From Aureispira sp964445645 (lineage in GTDB: Bacteria; Bacteroidota; Bacteroidia; Chitinophagales; Saprospiraceae), in assembly GCA_964445645.1 (NCBI GenBank), contig CAYULH010000048.1:1-36776 (forward strand): a DNA stretch of 36,776 bases. Direction: 5' to 3'. A program made the position numbers and the translations under genes. Shown here piece by piece: positions 8,799-17,890 of this stretch; position 1 is the first letter of the stretch; every line of letters starts with the position of its first letter. The notes under the pieces are model-generated. The model was not told the DNA's origin. It saw nothing but the letters and a program-made list of their open reading frames with translations, and made no database searches.

Positions 8799-9740
8799 CT
8801 AATCCGTTACTAAAACAACTGTTTTAGAGGTTGCCCAAAAGGCATCTTTGTTGGTTATTTTTAGGCGAGGCCCTGTTATTTTATAAGAATCAGAAGCTCT
8901 ACTAGGAAGAATATACTGTATGTTTTTATCATCACAATCAACTTCTAATTGATTGAAATAGTCAAACTCCGTTCCTAGCTCATTGACTTTTTTACGAAAA
9001 TCTGCTGTGAGACGTTTGGCACTGAGCAAGCGCAAAATATCGCTTTTTCGCAGATACGCTCTATCTCCACAGACAACATAGGCTTTGGCATCTTCGGCAA
9101 TAAAATCGGTTTTATTTTGCAACTCTACCAATGTTGTTTCCAATTCTGCATTGGCACGTTCCAATTTTCCAGTTCTAACTTTCAAACTGGCATAAGTAGA
9201 GGTTAAATCTGTTTCGGTAGTAGCTACTTCTTGCTCCAACTGCTCCAATGCGCCCTGCATATTTACAATAGTAGTTTGCATTTTATTTACACTGTCGGTA
9301 ACAGCCATAAAGCGTGCATCTAATTGTTCAATTGTTTTTTTGAGTTGTGCATTTTCAACTTTGAAAGCTCTAGCCTTGCTTCGCAGGCTTGTCACTTTAT
9401 CATTGGCCTGTTGATTGGCTGTTTTCAAAGCTTGAAGTTTGGCTAAAATTGCTTGTTGCTCCCCTTCATCATTAGTGAGTTGCTTTTGACGAATTAGTGC
9501 ATTCATTTCCTTGTTGCGTGTTGCCATTTCGCTCAGTGTTTCATCTATAGCATTGAGCGTTTGCATAGCATCGGCATATTCTCCCTTGATTAATCGCTCT
9601 TCCTCTTCTAAAACCTCAATTTTATCAGCATACAAGCGTTGTTGCTGCCGTTCTTCTTCAAATTTGCTTTTGTAATCTTCGCAGCTACTCAAGCTCAACA
9701 AGGTAACGAGTATCAAAAAAAATGATGTTAGTTGTGTCAT
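8799..9740 (-). CDS. Coiled-coil lipoprotein, paralogue A
   Basis: A 313-residue lipoprotein with lipobox SLSSC (acylated Cys20). Residues about 22-210 are a nearly continuous heptad-rich coiled coil of Glu, Lys, Gln and Leu. After a conserved KTDFI-x5-KAYVVCGDRAYLRKSDIL block comes a small C-terminal domain with an FDYFNQLEVDCDD segment and the ending FWATSKTVVLV. It is a clear paralogue of the gene immediately upstream (9762-10706): the same length, the same lipobox position within one residue and the same C-terminal blocks. The function is unknown. A lipid-anchored rod with a small head could act as a periplasmic spacer or tether. It lies 21 bases after its paralogue in the same operon. 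Confidence 0.85.
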   Translation of the reverse strand: MTQLTSFFLILVTLLSLSSCEDYKSKFEEERQQQRLYADKIEVLEEEERLIKGEYADAMQTLNAIDETLSEMATRNKEMNALIRQKQLTNDEGEQQAILAKLQALKTANQQANDKVTSLRSKARAFKVENAQLKKTIEQLDARFMAVTDSVNKMQTTIVNMQGALEQLEQEVATTETDLTSTYASLKVRTGKLERANAELETTLVELQNKTDFIAEDAKAYVVCGDRAYLRKSDILRLLSAKRLTADFRKKVNELGTEFDYFNQLEVDCDDKNIQYILPSRASDSYKITGPRLKITNKDAFWATSKTVVLVTD

Positions 9741-9761
9741 TGGTAAATTGATTTGCGAGAG

Positions 9762-10706
9762 TTATTTTTTTACAAGCACCACTGTTTTGTCGGTAGCCCA
9801 AAATGTCTTGGAGTTCTTAATAAGCAAAACACTGCCATTAATTTCATAAGAATTGACATCGCGTTCAGGAAGCACATAAGTAATTACACCATCCCCCCCA
9901 CAATCAATTTGATCATTATTAAAATAATCAATTTCATCTCCATTTTCTTGTACAGAACCCAAATAGTTTTTGGCTAGTTTTTTCATACTTGTCTTGCTGA
10001 GGATGCCTGCTTTACGCAAAACACGTTTATCACCACAGGCTACATAAGCCTTGGCTTGCTCCTCAATAAAATCTGTTTTAACCTTTAGGTCAGAAATCGT
10101 ACTTTTCAATTTTATATTGGTCTCTGTCAATTCCTCATTGCGTTTTTCCAAATCTCGGTAAGCATCGGCCAATTGGCCACTTTTTTCACTCAATTGCCCT
10201 TCCATTTTGGCTAAAGCCAATTCCATATCATCAATAATTTCTCTAGCCTCCCGCAAATCTTCCTCTTTGTCATCAATTCTCTTTTCAGATTGAGCAATCA
10301 TTTTCTTGAGTTCTTGATTCTCAATTTGATAAGATCTAACACGGCTTTGCATTTTTCGGGCTGCTTCTTTGGCCGCCTCATTGGCATCACGCAGTGCCTG
10401 TAGTTTGGCAATAATAGCTTGACGTTGCGATAAATTGCCACTAAATTCTTTTTCTTGTGTAAGACGTTGAATTTCCTTTTCATTGGTGGCTATACTACGC
10501 AGCGTATCCTCAATAGAGTTTAAGGTTTCGATAGCCATGGAGTAATCGCCTCTTACCAAGCGATCCTCTTCCTCTAGCTCGTTTAGTCGCTTAAGATCAG
10601 CAGCATTTTTTTCTACTAGAGCATTGTATTTTTCTTCATAGTTCTCACAAGAACTGAACAGTACCATAAATAATCCAAGAAGAAGACCTATATGAGATAG
10701 TTTCAT
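9762..10706 (-). CDS. Coiled-coil lipoprotein, paralogue B
   Basis: A 314-residue lipoprotein with a signal peptide (MKLSHIGLLLGLF) and lipobox FSSC. The frame is open to an ATG at 10775, but that would put 23 hydrophilic residues before the signal peptide and overlap the upstream gene. The ATG at 10706 gives a proper lipoprotein start and the same length as paralogue A. The body is a long coiled coil (about 25-215). The C-terminal domain shares KTDFI, KAYVACGDK, IDYFNNDQIDCGG, YVLPERD and FWATDKTVVLV with paralogue A, with Cys residues at equivalent places (CGD and IDC or VDC) that could form a disulphide. It is part of the leftward operon. Confidence 0.87.
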   Translation of the reverse strand: MKLSHIGLLLGLFMVLFSSCENYEEKYNALVEKNAADLKRLNELEEEDRLVRGDYSMAIETLNSIEDTLRSIATNEKEIQRLTQEKEFSGNLSQRQAIIAKLQALRDANEAAKEAARKMQSRVRSYQIENQELKKMIAQSEKRIDDKEEDLREAREIIDDMELALAKMEGQLSEKSGQLADAYRDLEKRNEELTETNIKLKSTISDLKVKTDFIEEQAKAYVACGDKRVLRKAGILSKTSMKKLAKNYLGSVQENGDEIDYFNNDQIDCGGDGVITYVLPERDVNSYEINGSVLLIKNSKTFWATDKTVVLVKK

Positions 10707-10761
10707 AAATGTGTGTTTTGAATAATAAGAGATTGTTAAAAGAGTAGTATGTTGGTGTGTA

Positions 10762-11397
10762 TTACCCTTCTTCATATTTTTTTAAATTCCAGTATTGGTT
10801 GACATTAGTTGATTCTAGTAACAATTTATTGCCTTTTTTGTAGGCACGGCCATCTGTGATGTTGAGCATAATGGTATTGTCTTTTTCCATAAACATAATA
10901 CCATAATTATTAGGATCAATGCGTCCATCAATAATTTTTCTAATATCAGAGGTTTGGATGCGTGCCACAAAACTAATACCCGCACTATCACGTTTGATTT
11001 CAATAAATTTGAAATTTAATACTTGCGTTTCTCGATTTCCATAATCAATTTTACCAACAAAAGTACTCTGTACCAATTGGGCCAAGTCTAGATTGTCTTC
11101 CTCAATCGAATCAATGCGAGCAGGCACCTCTGCAGCATATTTGCCATTGGGGTAGGTAGCCAAGTATTTTTTGTAGTAATAGATAGTATTTCGATCTTTG
11201 GCTGTATACCAGCTATAATCTTGTTTAAAATCCTCCGCCTCCTCTGCATACTTGGTATCAGGATAGGCCAAAAGAAATGAGTCAATAGCCAAGCTAGAGT
11301 TTTGAGTTAATGCCTTTTCCCAAGCAATATCTTCTTCACTAGAACAAGCTATTAGTAAACAAACAATCAAAGCGTAGATTGCAATACGTAAAATCAT
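10762..11397 (-). CDS. TPR-like hypothetical lipoprotein
   Basis: A 211-residue protein with lipobox LLIAC, so a lipid-anchored envelope protein. After the Cys come two TPR-like helical repeats with SFLLAYPDTKYAEEAEDF and KYLATYPNGKYAAEV, resembling the repeats in BamD/YbgF-type proteins. The C-terminal half (about 110-211) is beta-rich, with QVLNFKFIEIKRD and a GRIDPNNYGIMFMEKDN segment, and has no recognised family. It lies five bases after the acyltransferase gene, so it is surely co-transcribed. Confidence 0.8.
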   Translation of the reverse strand: MILRIAIYALIVCLLIACSSEEDIAWEKALTQNSSLAIDSFLLAYPDTKYAEEAEDFKQDYSWYTAKDRNTIYYYKKYLATYPNGKYAAEVPARIDSIEEDNLDLAQLVQSTFVGKIDYGNRETQVLNFKFIEIKRDSAGISFVARIQTSDIRKIIDGRIDPNNYGIMFMEKDNTIMLNITDGRAYKKGNKLLLESTNVNQYWNLKKYEEG

Positions 11398-11402
11398 AAT
11401 AG

Positions 11403-13160
11403 TTACGATGTTAATTTATCACTGATAAGATGGCCTAGTTGATAACCATTTAAACGATTGTGATAATAAAATAAAAGATTGAGGTTTTCACTACTAAAAT
11501 CTCCTTTATTGGTAGCAAACAACACTTTTTGGACATGAAATATACCCAAATTACTCAAACCATGTACAATTAAATCTTCAAGAGCAGCTGTCAAAACACT
11601 ATTAGACAGTTTGACACGTCCTGCAGCTTGCAAATGTAATAATTGTTGGCGCAATCTATCTACATTTTCTAAGAACAAGTCTTTTGGAAGGGTACGGTCT
11701 TCTTTAGGAAGCCTCAAAATTCCATATAAATCCAGACTTGGATAGCGTTTTTGTAGTAATTTGAAAGCCGTGTGGGCAATCAAATGACTAGAAAGCACCA
11801 CGTTTTCAGTATAATAACGTTTGACCAGCTCTTTGGAGAGCATCTTGGTATACTGAGCATTGCGCTGTTTGTCGTTTTGGACGACACCACCCGATACAAA
11901 GTAGCCGACCAAATCAATGGGATTGCCGCGCTTGTCCAGACTCTCGCCTGCTGCATTGACAGGATGCCCCAATACATCTAGTGGTGTTCCAAAATTGACT
12001 ACAATTTCAGATTTAGAAGAGAAAAACTTCCAAAAGAATTTCATAAAATTAAAAAATCCACCAAATGCCTTTTTCTCAATAAGATATAGTTCTTTGCCCG
12101 TATGTTCTAGATAAGAATTGATTAGATTTTTGGCTTCCAATACACAGTGATAATTCAAAATTACAGGAACAATAAATACTTTGTGTCCCTCTTGACTCTG
12201 AAATAAATTGCCTTGTGCATCCACGGCTGTACCCAACAAACCCATTTTGAGGCGATCCTCTAAGGCGCCCGAACGAGAACGGGTGCCCCCCGGAAAAAAT
12301 ATGCTGTGTACGCGTCGCTCAATCATCAATTGAGAATAAGCCTTGAGAGTTTCTAAGTAAAAATCATTCTTTTTGCGCCGATCCACACCATAAGCCCCCA
12401 AACGGGGAAAAATATAGCCTAAGATTTTATTGTACAAATTAATTCCTGCCCCATAGGTAAAGGCAGATAAACCAATTTGGTCGGCAGCCCAACCCACCAA
12501 AATAGAATCTAAATTGCTAAAGTGGGTAGGCACTAGCACCACTGTTCCTTGAGGAACTAATGCTCGAATCTTGTCCACTTCTCCAACAATTTGAAGGCGT
12601 TTTTGTAAGCTTTTTTTGGGTCTAAAAATGCTGGTGGCATTGAGAATAGTGCTGAATAACTTGGGTAAGAATTTCTGTGCTAATTTGTAGGTAGAAATTT
12701 TGAAATTACTCATAATCTCTCGCAAGTAGCGTTCGGTAATTCTACGCAAAAGACGATGATTGTACTCCTCTACACTATCCTCTGTTTGGTCTAATGATTT
12801 GCGTAACAGCTTTTTGCGTATGTCATTCCAAAAATCCAATTCATCTGGTGGATCCACTTTCCAAGGCTCATTAATGACACGCATACGCTCCATGTACAAG
12901 ACTTTGGCAATGGCCTCACTCATAGACTCGGGGCGTTTTTTGTTGATGAGCAACTGTGTTGTAAACTCAGAAGCATATTTCATAAACTCCTCTTTCTCTT
13001 GACTCAGCTTATGGATGGGCCAATCTGTCATTTTCTCTACAGTAGGCAAAGGATAATTAACCGACTCCAATGTTGACTCTTTGCTTGGTTCGACCACAGT
13101 TTTCTCTATTTTTTCCTGTAAATTAATGAATGTTGTATTGATAAAGTATATAAAACTCAC
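11403..13160 (-). CDS. PlsC/PlsB-type phospholipid acyltransferase
   Basis: A 585-residue acyltransferase of the glycerolipid class, predicted to transfer an acyl group to glycerol-3-phosphate or its lyso derivative at the inner membrane. The catalytic HX4D motif is THFSNLD (His213, Asp218). GAYGVDRRKK (255-264) occupies the second block and FPGGTRSRSG (289-298) is the phosphate-binding block. It is longer than bacterial PlsC (about 240 residues), with a roughly 200-residue helical N-terminal region and a C-terminal domain of about 250 residues, closer to the PlsB/GPAT layout. Whether it is a first or second acyltransferase is unclear. The start at 13160 agrees with a strong promoter match at 13194-13222. 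It is the first gene of a five-gene leftward operon. Confidence 0.85.
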   Translation of the reverse strand: MSFIYFINTTFINLQEKIEKTVVEPSKESTLESVNYPLPTVEKMTDWPIHKLSQEKEEFMKYASEFTTQLLINKKRPESMSEAIAKVLYMERMRVINEPWKVDPPDELDFWNDIRKKLLRKSLDQTEDSVEEYNHRLLRRITERYLREIMSNFKISTYKLAQKFLPKLFSTILNATSIFRPKKSLQKRLQIVGEVDKIRALVPQGTVVLVPTHFSNLDSILVGWAADQIGLSAFTYGAGINLYNKILGYIFPRLGAYGVDRRKKNDFYLETLKAYSQLMIERRVHSIFFPGGTRSRSGALEDRLKMGLLGTAVDAQGNLFQSQEGHKVFIVPVILNYHCVLEAKNLINSYLEHTGKELYLIEKKAFGGFFNFMKFFWKFFSSKSEIVVNFGTPLDVLGHPVNAAGESLDKRGNPIDLVGYFVSGGVVQNDKQRNAQYTKMLSKELVKRYYTENVVLSSHLIAHTAFKLLQKRYPSLDLYGILRLPKEDRTLPKDLFLENVDRLRQQLLHLQAAGRVKLSNSVLTAALEDLIVHGLSNLGIFHVQKVLFATNKGDFSSENLNLLFYYHNRLNGYQLGHLISDKLTS

Positions 13161-13697
13161 AAAGGAATTCAGTATAACAGCATCATTATTTTACAAACTT
13201 AAGGATTTCTTTTAGATTTCAATTGATTCTATTTGCGTGAAAATGGTAGCAAGGCATTGTTAGGGGGGGGACCGTACAGGGAGGTGACAAATAAGCGGTC
13301 TCCAAAACTTCTTTTTTTGTACAAAAATGGGTATTTTATGTAATGGTAATTGTTTGGTGTTATTTTACTATGAATAATAGGGTAAGATTTTTAGGTTTTC
13401 AAACAAATTGCATAACTTACACAAGCAATTTAAACAAGTATTTGAGTTTTTTATTAGACCTTATTTAATTGCTATTTTATAAACGACCAAACACATTAAC
13501 TTGCTACTTAAAGGACTAAATTTTAAGTAGTTTAACCATTGAGCAAAGTGAACTCTACTCAAAATTTGAGCGAGTCCAATACTCTCAGATGAAACGTTCC
13601 CATTTTTAGGAGATATTACTGCGGCCACTTTTGTTCACCCACTTACCTTGTTGAAGAATCGTTTCAAACAACAAGTAAGCATTACGACTAACCATTT
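13161..13697. other. Long divergent intergenic region with inverted repeats
   Basis: About 537 bases between divergent genes. Apart from the leftward promoter it contains a run of eight G at 13263-13270, overlapped by a GACCG/CGGTC inverted repeat (13270-13274 with 13296-13300). It also has a 9-bp perfect stem, CTACTTAAA at 13504-13512 with its complement at 13522-13530, and a 13-base palindrome, CTCAAAATTTGAG, at 13558-13570. No exact promoter was found for the rightward TPR gene. No tRNA or known RNA family is recognisable. Confidence 0.45.
13194..13222 (-). promoter_or_regulatory. Promoter of the acyltransferase-lipoprotein-mnmD operon
   Basis: Read on the minus strand, TTG (13220-13222), an 18-base spacer, then TAAGTTTG (13194-13201), an exact match to the Bacteroidota TAnnTTTG element. 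Transcription would start about 27 bases before the ATG at 13160, and four downstream genes follow at gaps of 5-55 bases. Confidence 0.7.
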
Positions 13698-15431
13698 ATG
13701 ACAGAAAAAGAGTTAATAGAAAGAGAGGAACTACTAGAGGATATTTTAGATGCTCTAGAGGATGGAGACTATGAAGAAACAGAAGATTTAGCAGACGAAG
13801 CCATACAAGCTTTTCCCCAAGAAGCTTTTGGTTATTATTATATGGCAGAAGCACTGTTTTTTCAAGCAGAATTAGATGAAGCAATTTACTATTATGGTTT
13901 GGCGGTAGAACGTGCAGAAGACAATCCCGATTATAAAGCTCGTTTGGCCCTAATGCACTCCAAAATAGGAGAAGACGAAAAAGCAAAACAAATTTATAAG
14001 GCCATTATAAGCCAACACGACAAACACACGGCCTCCTTGGTGGCTTTGGGGGTGTATGCTAGTAATGAAGGGCATGCCGAGGAAGCCTTGGAATATCTCG
14101 ACCGTGCTGTTGCTGCCCAAGCAGATTATGAAGATGCTTACAGAGTTCGGGCTATTATTCACAATACATTGGGCAATGATGCAGAAGCTTTGCAAGATTT
14201 GGATGTAGCACTAGAATACAGCCCTAATGATAGCCAGCTTTGGTTGCAAAAAATAAAATTATTAGACAATATAGACTCGGTTGACAAAGCAATACAAGCA
14301 TTTGAGGGTTGGATTGCACTGGCCCCAACAGAGAGCAATCGCCACCATGCACATGCTGCTTATTTGGCTCAATGGAATAAATTTGAAGCCGCAGAAGTGG
14401 CGTACAGCAAATCCATTGAACATCAACAATATGGCGATTATGCTGCCTTGGATTCTATTTTGGGGAGAGCATGGGTGCGCCTAAACCAGCAAGAACTGGA
14501 AGGGGCTATCGAGGATTTTGATCGAGTTATTGAATTGGAACCCAAGAGAAAAGATGCCTATATAGGGCTTGCAGATGCTCGTTACCAGCAAGGCAAATTA
14601 GAAATAGCATTAAATTATCTGGATATTGGTTTGAGTGCTGTATTGGATGAGCCTTGGGCTTTATTAAACAAAAAAGGACAGTTACTCGTAAAAGCAAACC
14701 AGCATGATGCTGCTCAGGCTGCATTTGAGCAGATGTTGGGATATGATGAAGATGCACAAGCGGAGGCTTATTTTAGTTTGGGCAATTTGGCTCATAACCA
14801 AGGAGACTTGGAAAGAGCCTACAACTATTGGAAAAAGGCCAGTGCTATTTTCCATTTAGAGGCAGAGCAAGTGATTGATTTATACTGCTCCGAATTTGTA
14901 GAGCGTGATTTGCGCCAAAAAGAGGTAGCCCTGCTAGAAGATATGCAGGAGAATTTTCAAGAGAACAAAGAGTCGCCTATTTTACAAACCTTGTTTGGGC
15001 AATATTGGACAGTGGATTGGCGCAGCACCTTGACCAACAATCCCATGCTCAAAGATATGCCTACCGAATTTGAAAAACCGTTCAAAAGTACACTGCTTAA
15101 GATATGCTTTGTGCTTACTCCCGAAGGCTTATTGATGGTAAATCCAGATCAAAATAGTGTCCGTTTGGTCTATTCTATCCAACAGGAAGATAAAAAACAA
15201 GTGGCTGTAGAAGGCATTCCACTCAATGGCACCATGAAACGGGTCTTTACCTTTATGCCCAAGGGCAATTTGTTTGCTATGAAGGGTTTTGGTGATGAAG
15301 ATGCAGATATTGAGGTGTATCTTCAAGCGACCACGGCTTCCAATCTATCCAGTGTCATTCAGCAAGAATTGCGTAAGTTACAAGCAGGAGGGCAGTTGGC
15401 CTATATGGGAGAAGATTTTAAGTTGCCTTAA
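13698..15431 (+). CDS. Cytoplasmic TPR protein with C-terminal unknown domain
   Basis: 577 residues, acidic, no signal peptide. Tetratricopeptide repeats fill roughly residues 20-410. Clear units include AIIHNTLGNDAEALQDLDVA, ADARYQQGKLEIALNYLDIG and LGNLAHNQGDLERAYNYWKK. The last 110 residues form a beta-rich domain (ICFVLTPEGLLMVNP, then GTMKRVFTFMPKGNLFAMKG) with no family recognised. TPR proteins are protein-interaction scaffolds, and the partner cannot be inferred here. The gene has its own terminator at 15461-15497, so it is transcribed separately from ung. Confidence 0.85.
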   Translation: MTEKELIEREELLEDILDALEDGDYEETEDLADEAIQAFPQEAFGYYYMAEALFFQAELDEAIYYYGLAVERAEDNPDYKARLALMHSKIGEDEKAKQIYKAIISQHDKHTASLVALGVYASNEGHAEEALEYLDRAVAAQADYEDAYRVRAIIHNTLGNDAEALQDLDVALEYSPNDSQLWLQKIKLLDNIDSVDKAIQAFEGWIALAPTESNRHHAHAAYLAQWNKFEAAEVAYSKSIEHQQYGDYAALDSILGRAWVRLNQQELEGAIEDFDRVIELEPKRKDAYIGLADARYQQGKLEIALNYLDIGLSAVLDEPWALLNKKGQLLVKANQHDAAQAAFEQMLGYDEDAQAEAYFSLGNLAHNQGDLERAYNYWKKASAIFHLEAEQVIDLYCSEFVERDLRQKEVALLEDMQENFQENKESPILQTLFGQYWTVDWRSTLTNNPMLKDMPTEFEKPFKSTLLKICFVLTPEGLLMVNPDQNSVRLVYSIQQEDKKQVAVEGIPLNGTMKRVFTFMPKGNLFAMKGFGDEDADIEVYLQATTASNLSSVIQQELRKLQAGGQLAYMGEDFKLP

Positions 15432-15460
15432 AATAAAATTGCAAAATTATATACCATTAC

Positions 15461-15500
15461 AGAAGTTGCCTTGAAGTAAACCTTGAAGGCAACTTCTTGT
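15461..15500 (+). terminator. Intrinsic terminator after the TPR gene
   Basis: A 12-bp perfect stem, AGAAGTTGCCTT at 15461-15472 with its complement at 15486-15497, is followed by TGTTTT. It lies 29 bases after the stop codon. Confidence 0.85.
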
Positions 15501-15548
15501 TTTAGGCTATTAGAACAGTTATTTATTATAAAAACACCTTATTAATTT

Positions 15549-16232
15549 ATGGCTTCTGTAAAAGATGTTAGAATCGAAGAAACTTGGAAACAAGCACTGG
15601 CCCAAGAGTTTCAAAAAGAATACTTTGCCCAAATCAAAACCTTTCTAAAAACAGCACACAGCGAGGGCAAAATTATCTATCCGCCTGCCAAATTGATTTT
15701 TCATGCCTTTGATCGAGTACCTTTGCCCGATGTCAAAGTAGTCATCTTGGGGCAAGACCCTTACCACGGTCCGGGGCAGGCGCATGGTTTGTCGTTTTCG
15801 GTGCCGCGTGAGGCCAAAACCCCGCCCTCCTTGCGTACCATTTACAAGGAATTGGCAACCGATATAGAGGGTTTTGAAAAACCCAATCACGGCAACCTAG
15901 AAAAATGGGCCGACCAAGGCGTTTTCCTACTCAATGCTTTTCTGACCGTAGAACACAAAAAAGCAGGCTCGCACCAAAAAATTGGCTGGGGCAATTTTAC
16001 CGATGCCGTCATCCAAAAAATATCGGACGAACGGCAGGGCGTGGTATTTATGCTCTGGGGCAATTTTGCCAAGAAAAAAGCCAAGCTTATTGATGGCAGT
16101 AAGCACCTGATTTTGGAGGCGGCACATCCATCGCCCTTGGCTAGAGATGCTTTTTTGGGCAGCAAGCATTTTTCGCAGGCTAATGCTTATTTGGAGAAGC
16201 AGGGTAGAGGGGGGATTGATTGGAGGTTGTAG
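15549..16232 (+). CDS. ung: Uracil-DNA glycosylase, family 1
   Basis: A 227-residue base-excision repair enzyme that removes uracil from DNA. The water-activating loop GQDPYHG is at 68-74 with catalytic Asp70. LLNAFLTV at 127-134 carries the uracil-binding Asn, and the DNA-intercalating and His loop is HPSPLARD (193-200), followed by GSKHFSQAN. All family 1 landmarks are present and the length is normal. Base composition in the second half is somewhat richer in GC than the neighbouring genes. Confidence 0.97.
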   Translation: MASVKDVRIEETWKQALAQEFQKEYFAQIKTFLKTAHSEGKIIYPPAKLIFHAFDRVPLPDVKVVILGQDPYHGPGQAHGLSFSVPREAKTPPSLRTIYKELATDIEGFEKPNHGNLEKWADQGVFLLNAFLTVEHKKAGSHQKIGWGNFTDAVIQKISDERQGVVFMLWGNFAKKKAKLIDGSKHLILEAAHPSPLARDAFLGSKHFSQANAYLEKQGRGGIDWRL

Positions 16233-16351
16233 TGGGGGAGGCAATGAAAGGAGTTTCTTAGCGAATTGTTTTAAATAAACAAGTGATTTTTTGTGTGTTA
16301 GTGTTTATTTATTAGTTTTAAGTTGTTCTAATAATAAAAATAAACAATACT

Positions 16352-17890
16352 ATGAGAAACAACGACCAAACAATTCAGGAAGAACAAGGACTTAGATCTA
16401 TTGATGATACGGAACAAATGGATGTAAAACGACAAAATCCTCAAATCGCCCTAAGTATGTATCAATCTTCAGGAAAGGAGAAAGTTGGGAATAATATAGA
16501 CGAGCAAGAAGAAAAAGAACTGACTGATGGATGGTCACAAGATAAGAATGAGTTTCAAAAAGTAATTTACTATGATACAGAAGCAGCAGCCGAAGAAAGG
16601 CGTGCTTATTTGGAATCACTCAATGAATGGGAGGATTATCGAATTATGCAGCAGCAAAATGGCAAGTATGTAGTTGAAATGAAAGGCACACGCACCGTTG
16701 CTAATTTCATAAGCTTAATCAAACGTGTGGAGGCTGCTTATCCAGATCGAACTACAGACGATATTTTGGCAAGCCTTCGTAATATGTTTGCTAGCACGGA
16801 ACGCTGGCAGGAGATGATGAATAAAAAAGGGGAGGAACTACCCAAAATAGAACCTGTAGAGGGGAAGTTAACTCAGGAGGATTTAAATCAAATAAGGCAA
16901 ATGATTGTACATGGTGAGGATGATGAAGGAAATGAAACAGGCATCGCCAAAGATGCACTAGGTAATTATCTAGCAATGGGGCATGTTTTGACTGGAACAG
17001 AAGCAGGAATGAATCACACATCTAATGTAGAAATGCTGGCTATAGGAATGCCAACACAAATAGATAATTTATATGGTTCTACTATATCGGGAGATCTTGG
17101 ACAAAGTGCTACTGTATTAAATAATCAAGAGCCAGATAGTTTTATTGGGGAAGGAACGGAAGCTACTGAAGCAGAAATGGTTGGTGATATAGATGGTTTT
17201 AATATAGGCAATGCTCAACAAGGCAAGGACAAAGCTAATACAGTGAAATTGAGTGAACTTTTGGAGGTATACTATAATGGTGTATATGCCAATGAGAATG
17301 AAAATAGGTTTGCAACATTTGAATCAGAAGCACAGGTAAAAGAGGGTGTGTTTGAGGAGCAAGTTATGAATTTTTTGAATACATATAATTATAAGAATAA
17401 TGCAAGGGTGTCTTTTACTCTAGGAATGAATATGGGAGGAAATATAATAACCCCTAAAAGTATGGAAGTTTTATTAGATCAAAGAGCTGATAGCGAGGCG
17501 AAAGAAGCCATTGAGCAGTTTCGTACTTGGCTAGATGAACAACAAAAAGATACAACCAATAATACAACTACAAAGCCAGATAATACACGTATTCTTAGTA
17601 ATGGTGGGTGGGTCTTTGTAGTGTCCGATCCTAGTCGTTGGCAAGAGGCAGATGCAAATACTATGGCGAGAAAACTGAACAAGGACATCATTGTAGATAC
17701 TATTACAGCTAGTGCTCCTGTTTATCCTTTGGGTGTAAAGGCTGTTGTATTGGACGAAGGGAATGGCGAAACATTTAATGCTGTAGCTGATGAGCAGTAC
17801 AAATGGGTAAAGGTGCATATCACGGAAGGAGCGAGTGAAGGAACTACAGGATGGGTGAGTAATCTATTCATCAAAAAAGGTAAACGTTGA
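16352..17890 (+). CDS. Unknown multidomain protein ending in an SH3-like domain
   Basis: 512 residues, no signal peptide. The first 60 residues are polar and probably disordered (NNDQTIQEEQG). A helical region at 65-200 includes ANFISLIKRVEAAYPDRTTD. The central part has an ordered set of motifs: MGHVLTGTEAGMNH (about 209-222), STISGDLGQSAT (about 244-255) and MVGDIDGFNIG (about 276-286). A helical stretch with LSELLEVYYNGVYANENENR follows. The spacing of His, Gly and Asp in these motifs suggests a conserved fold, possibly enzymatic, but I cannot name it. Residues about 446-512 look like a bacterial SH3 domain (YKWVKVHI, then GTTGWVSNLFIKK), often a peptidoglycan or peptide binder. The stop codon overlaps the start of the next gene, which implies translational coupling. 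Confidence 0.8.
   Translation: MRNNDQTIQEEQGLRSIDDTEQMDVKRQNPQIALSMYQSSGKEKVGNNIDEQEEKELTDGWSQDKNEFQKVIYYDTEAAAEERRAYLESLNEWEDYRIMQQQNGKYVVEMKGTRTVANFISLIKRVEAAYPDRTTDDILASLRNMFASTERWQEMMNKKGEELPKIEPVEGKLTQEDLNQIRQMIVHGEDDEGNETGIAKDALGNYLAMGHVLTGTEAGMNHTSNVEMLAIGMPTQIDNLYGSTISGDLGQSATVLNNQEPDSFIGEGTEATEAEMVGDIDGFNIGNAQQGKDKANTVKLSELLEVYYNGVYANENENRFATFESEAQVKEGVFEEQVMNFLNTYNYKNNARVSFTLGMNMGGNIITPKSMEVLLDQRADSEAKEAIEQFRTWLDEQQKDTTNNTTTKPDNTRILSNGGWVFVVSDPSRWQEADANTMARKLNKDIIVDTITASAPVYPLGVKAVVLDEGNGETFNAVADEQYKWVKVHITEGASEGTTGWVSNLFIKKGKR

Noticed and set aside
13263..13300. Signal-recognition-particle RNA or other conserved small RNA around the G8 tract
   Set aside because: The conserved SRP tetraloop region and other RNA signatures are absent. 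Only simple inverted repeats are visible.
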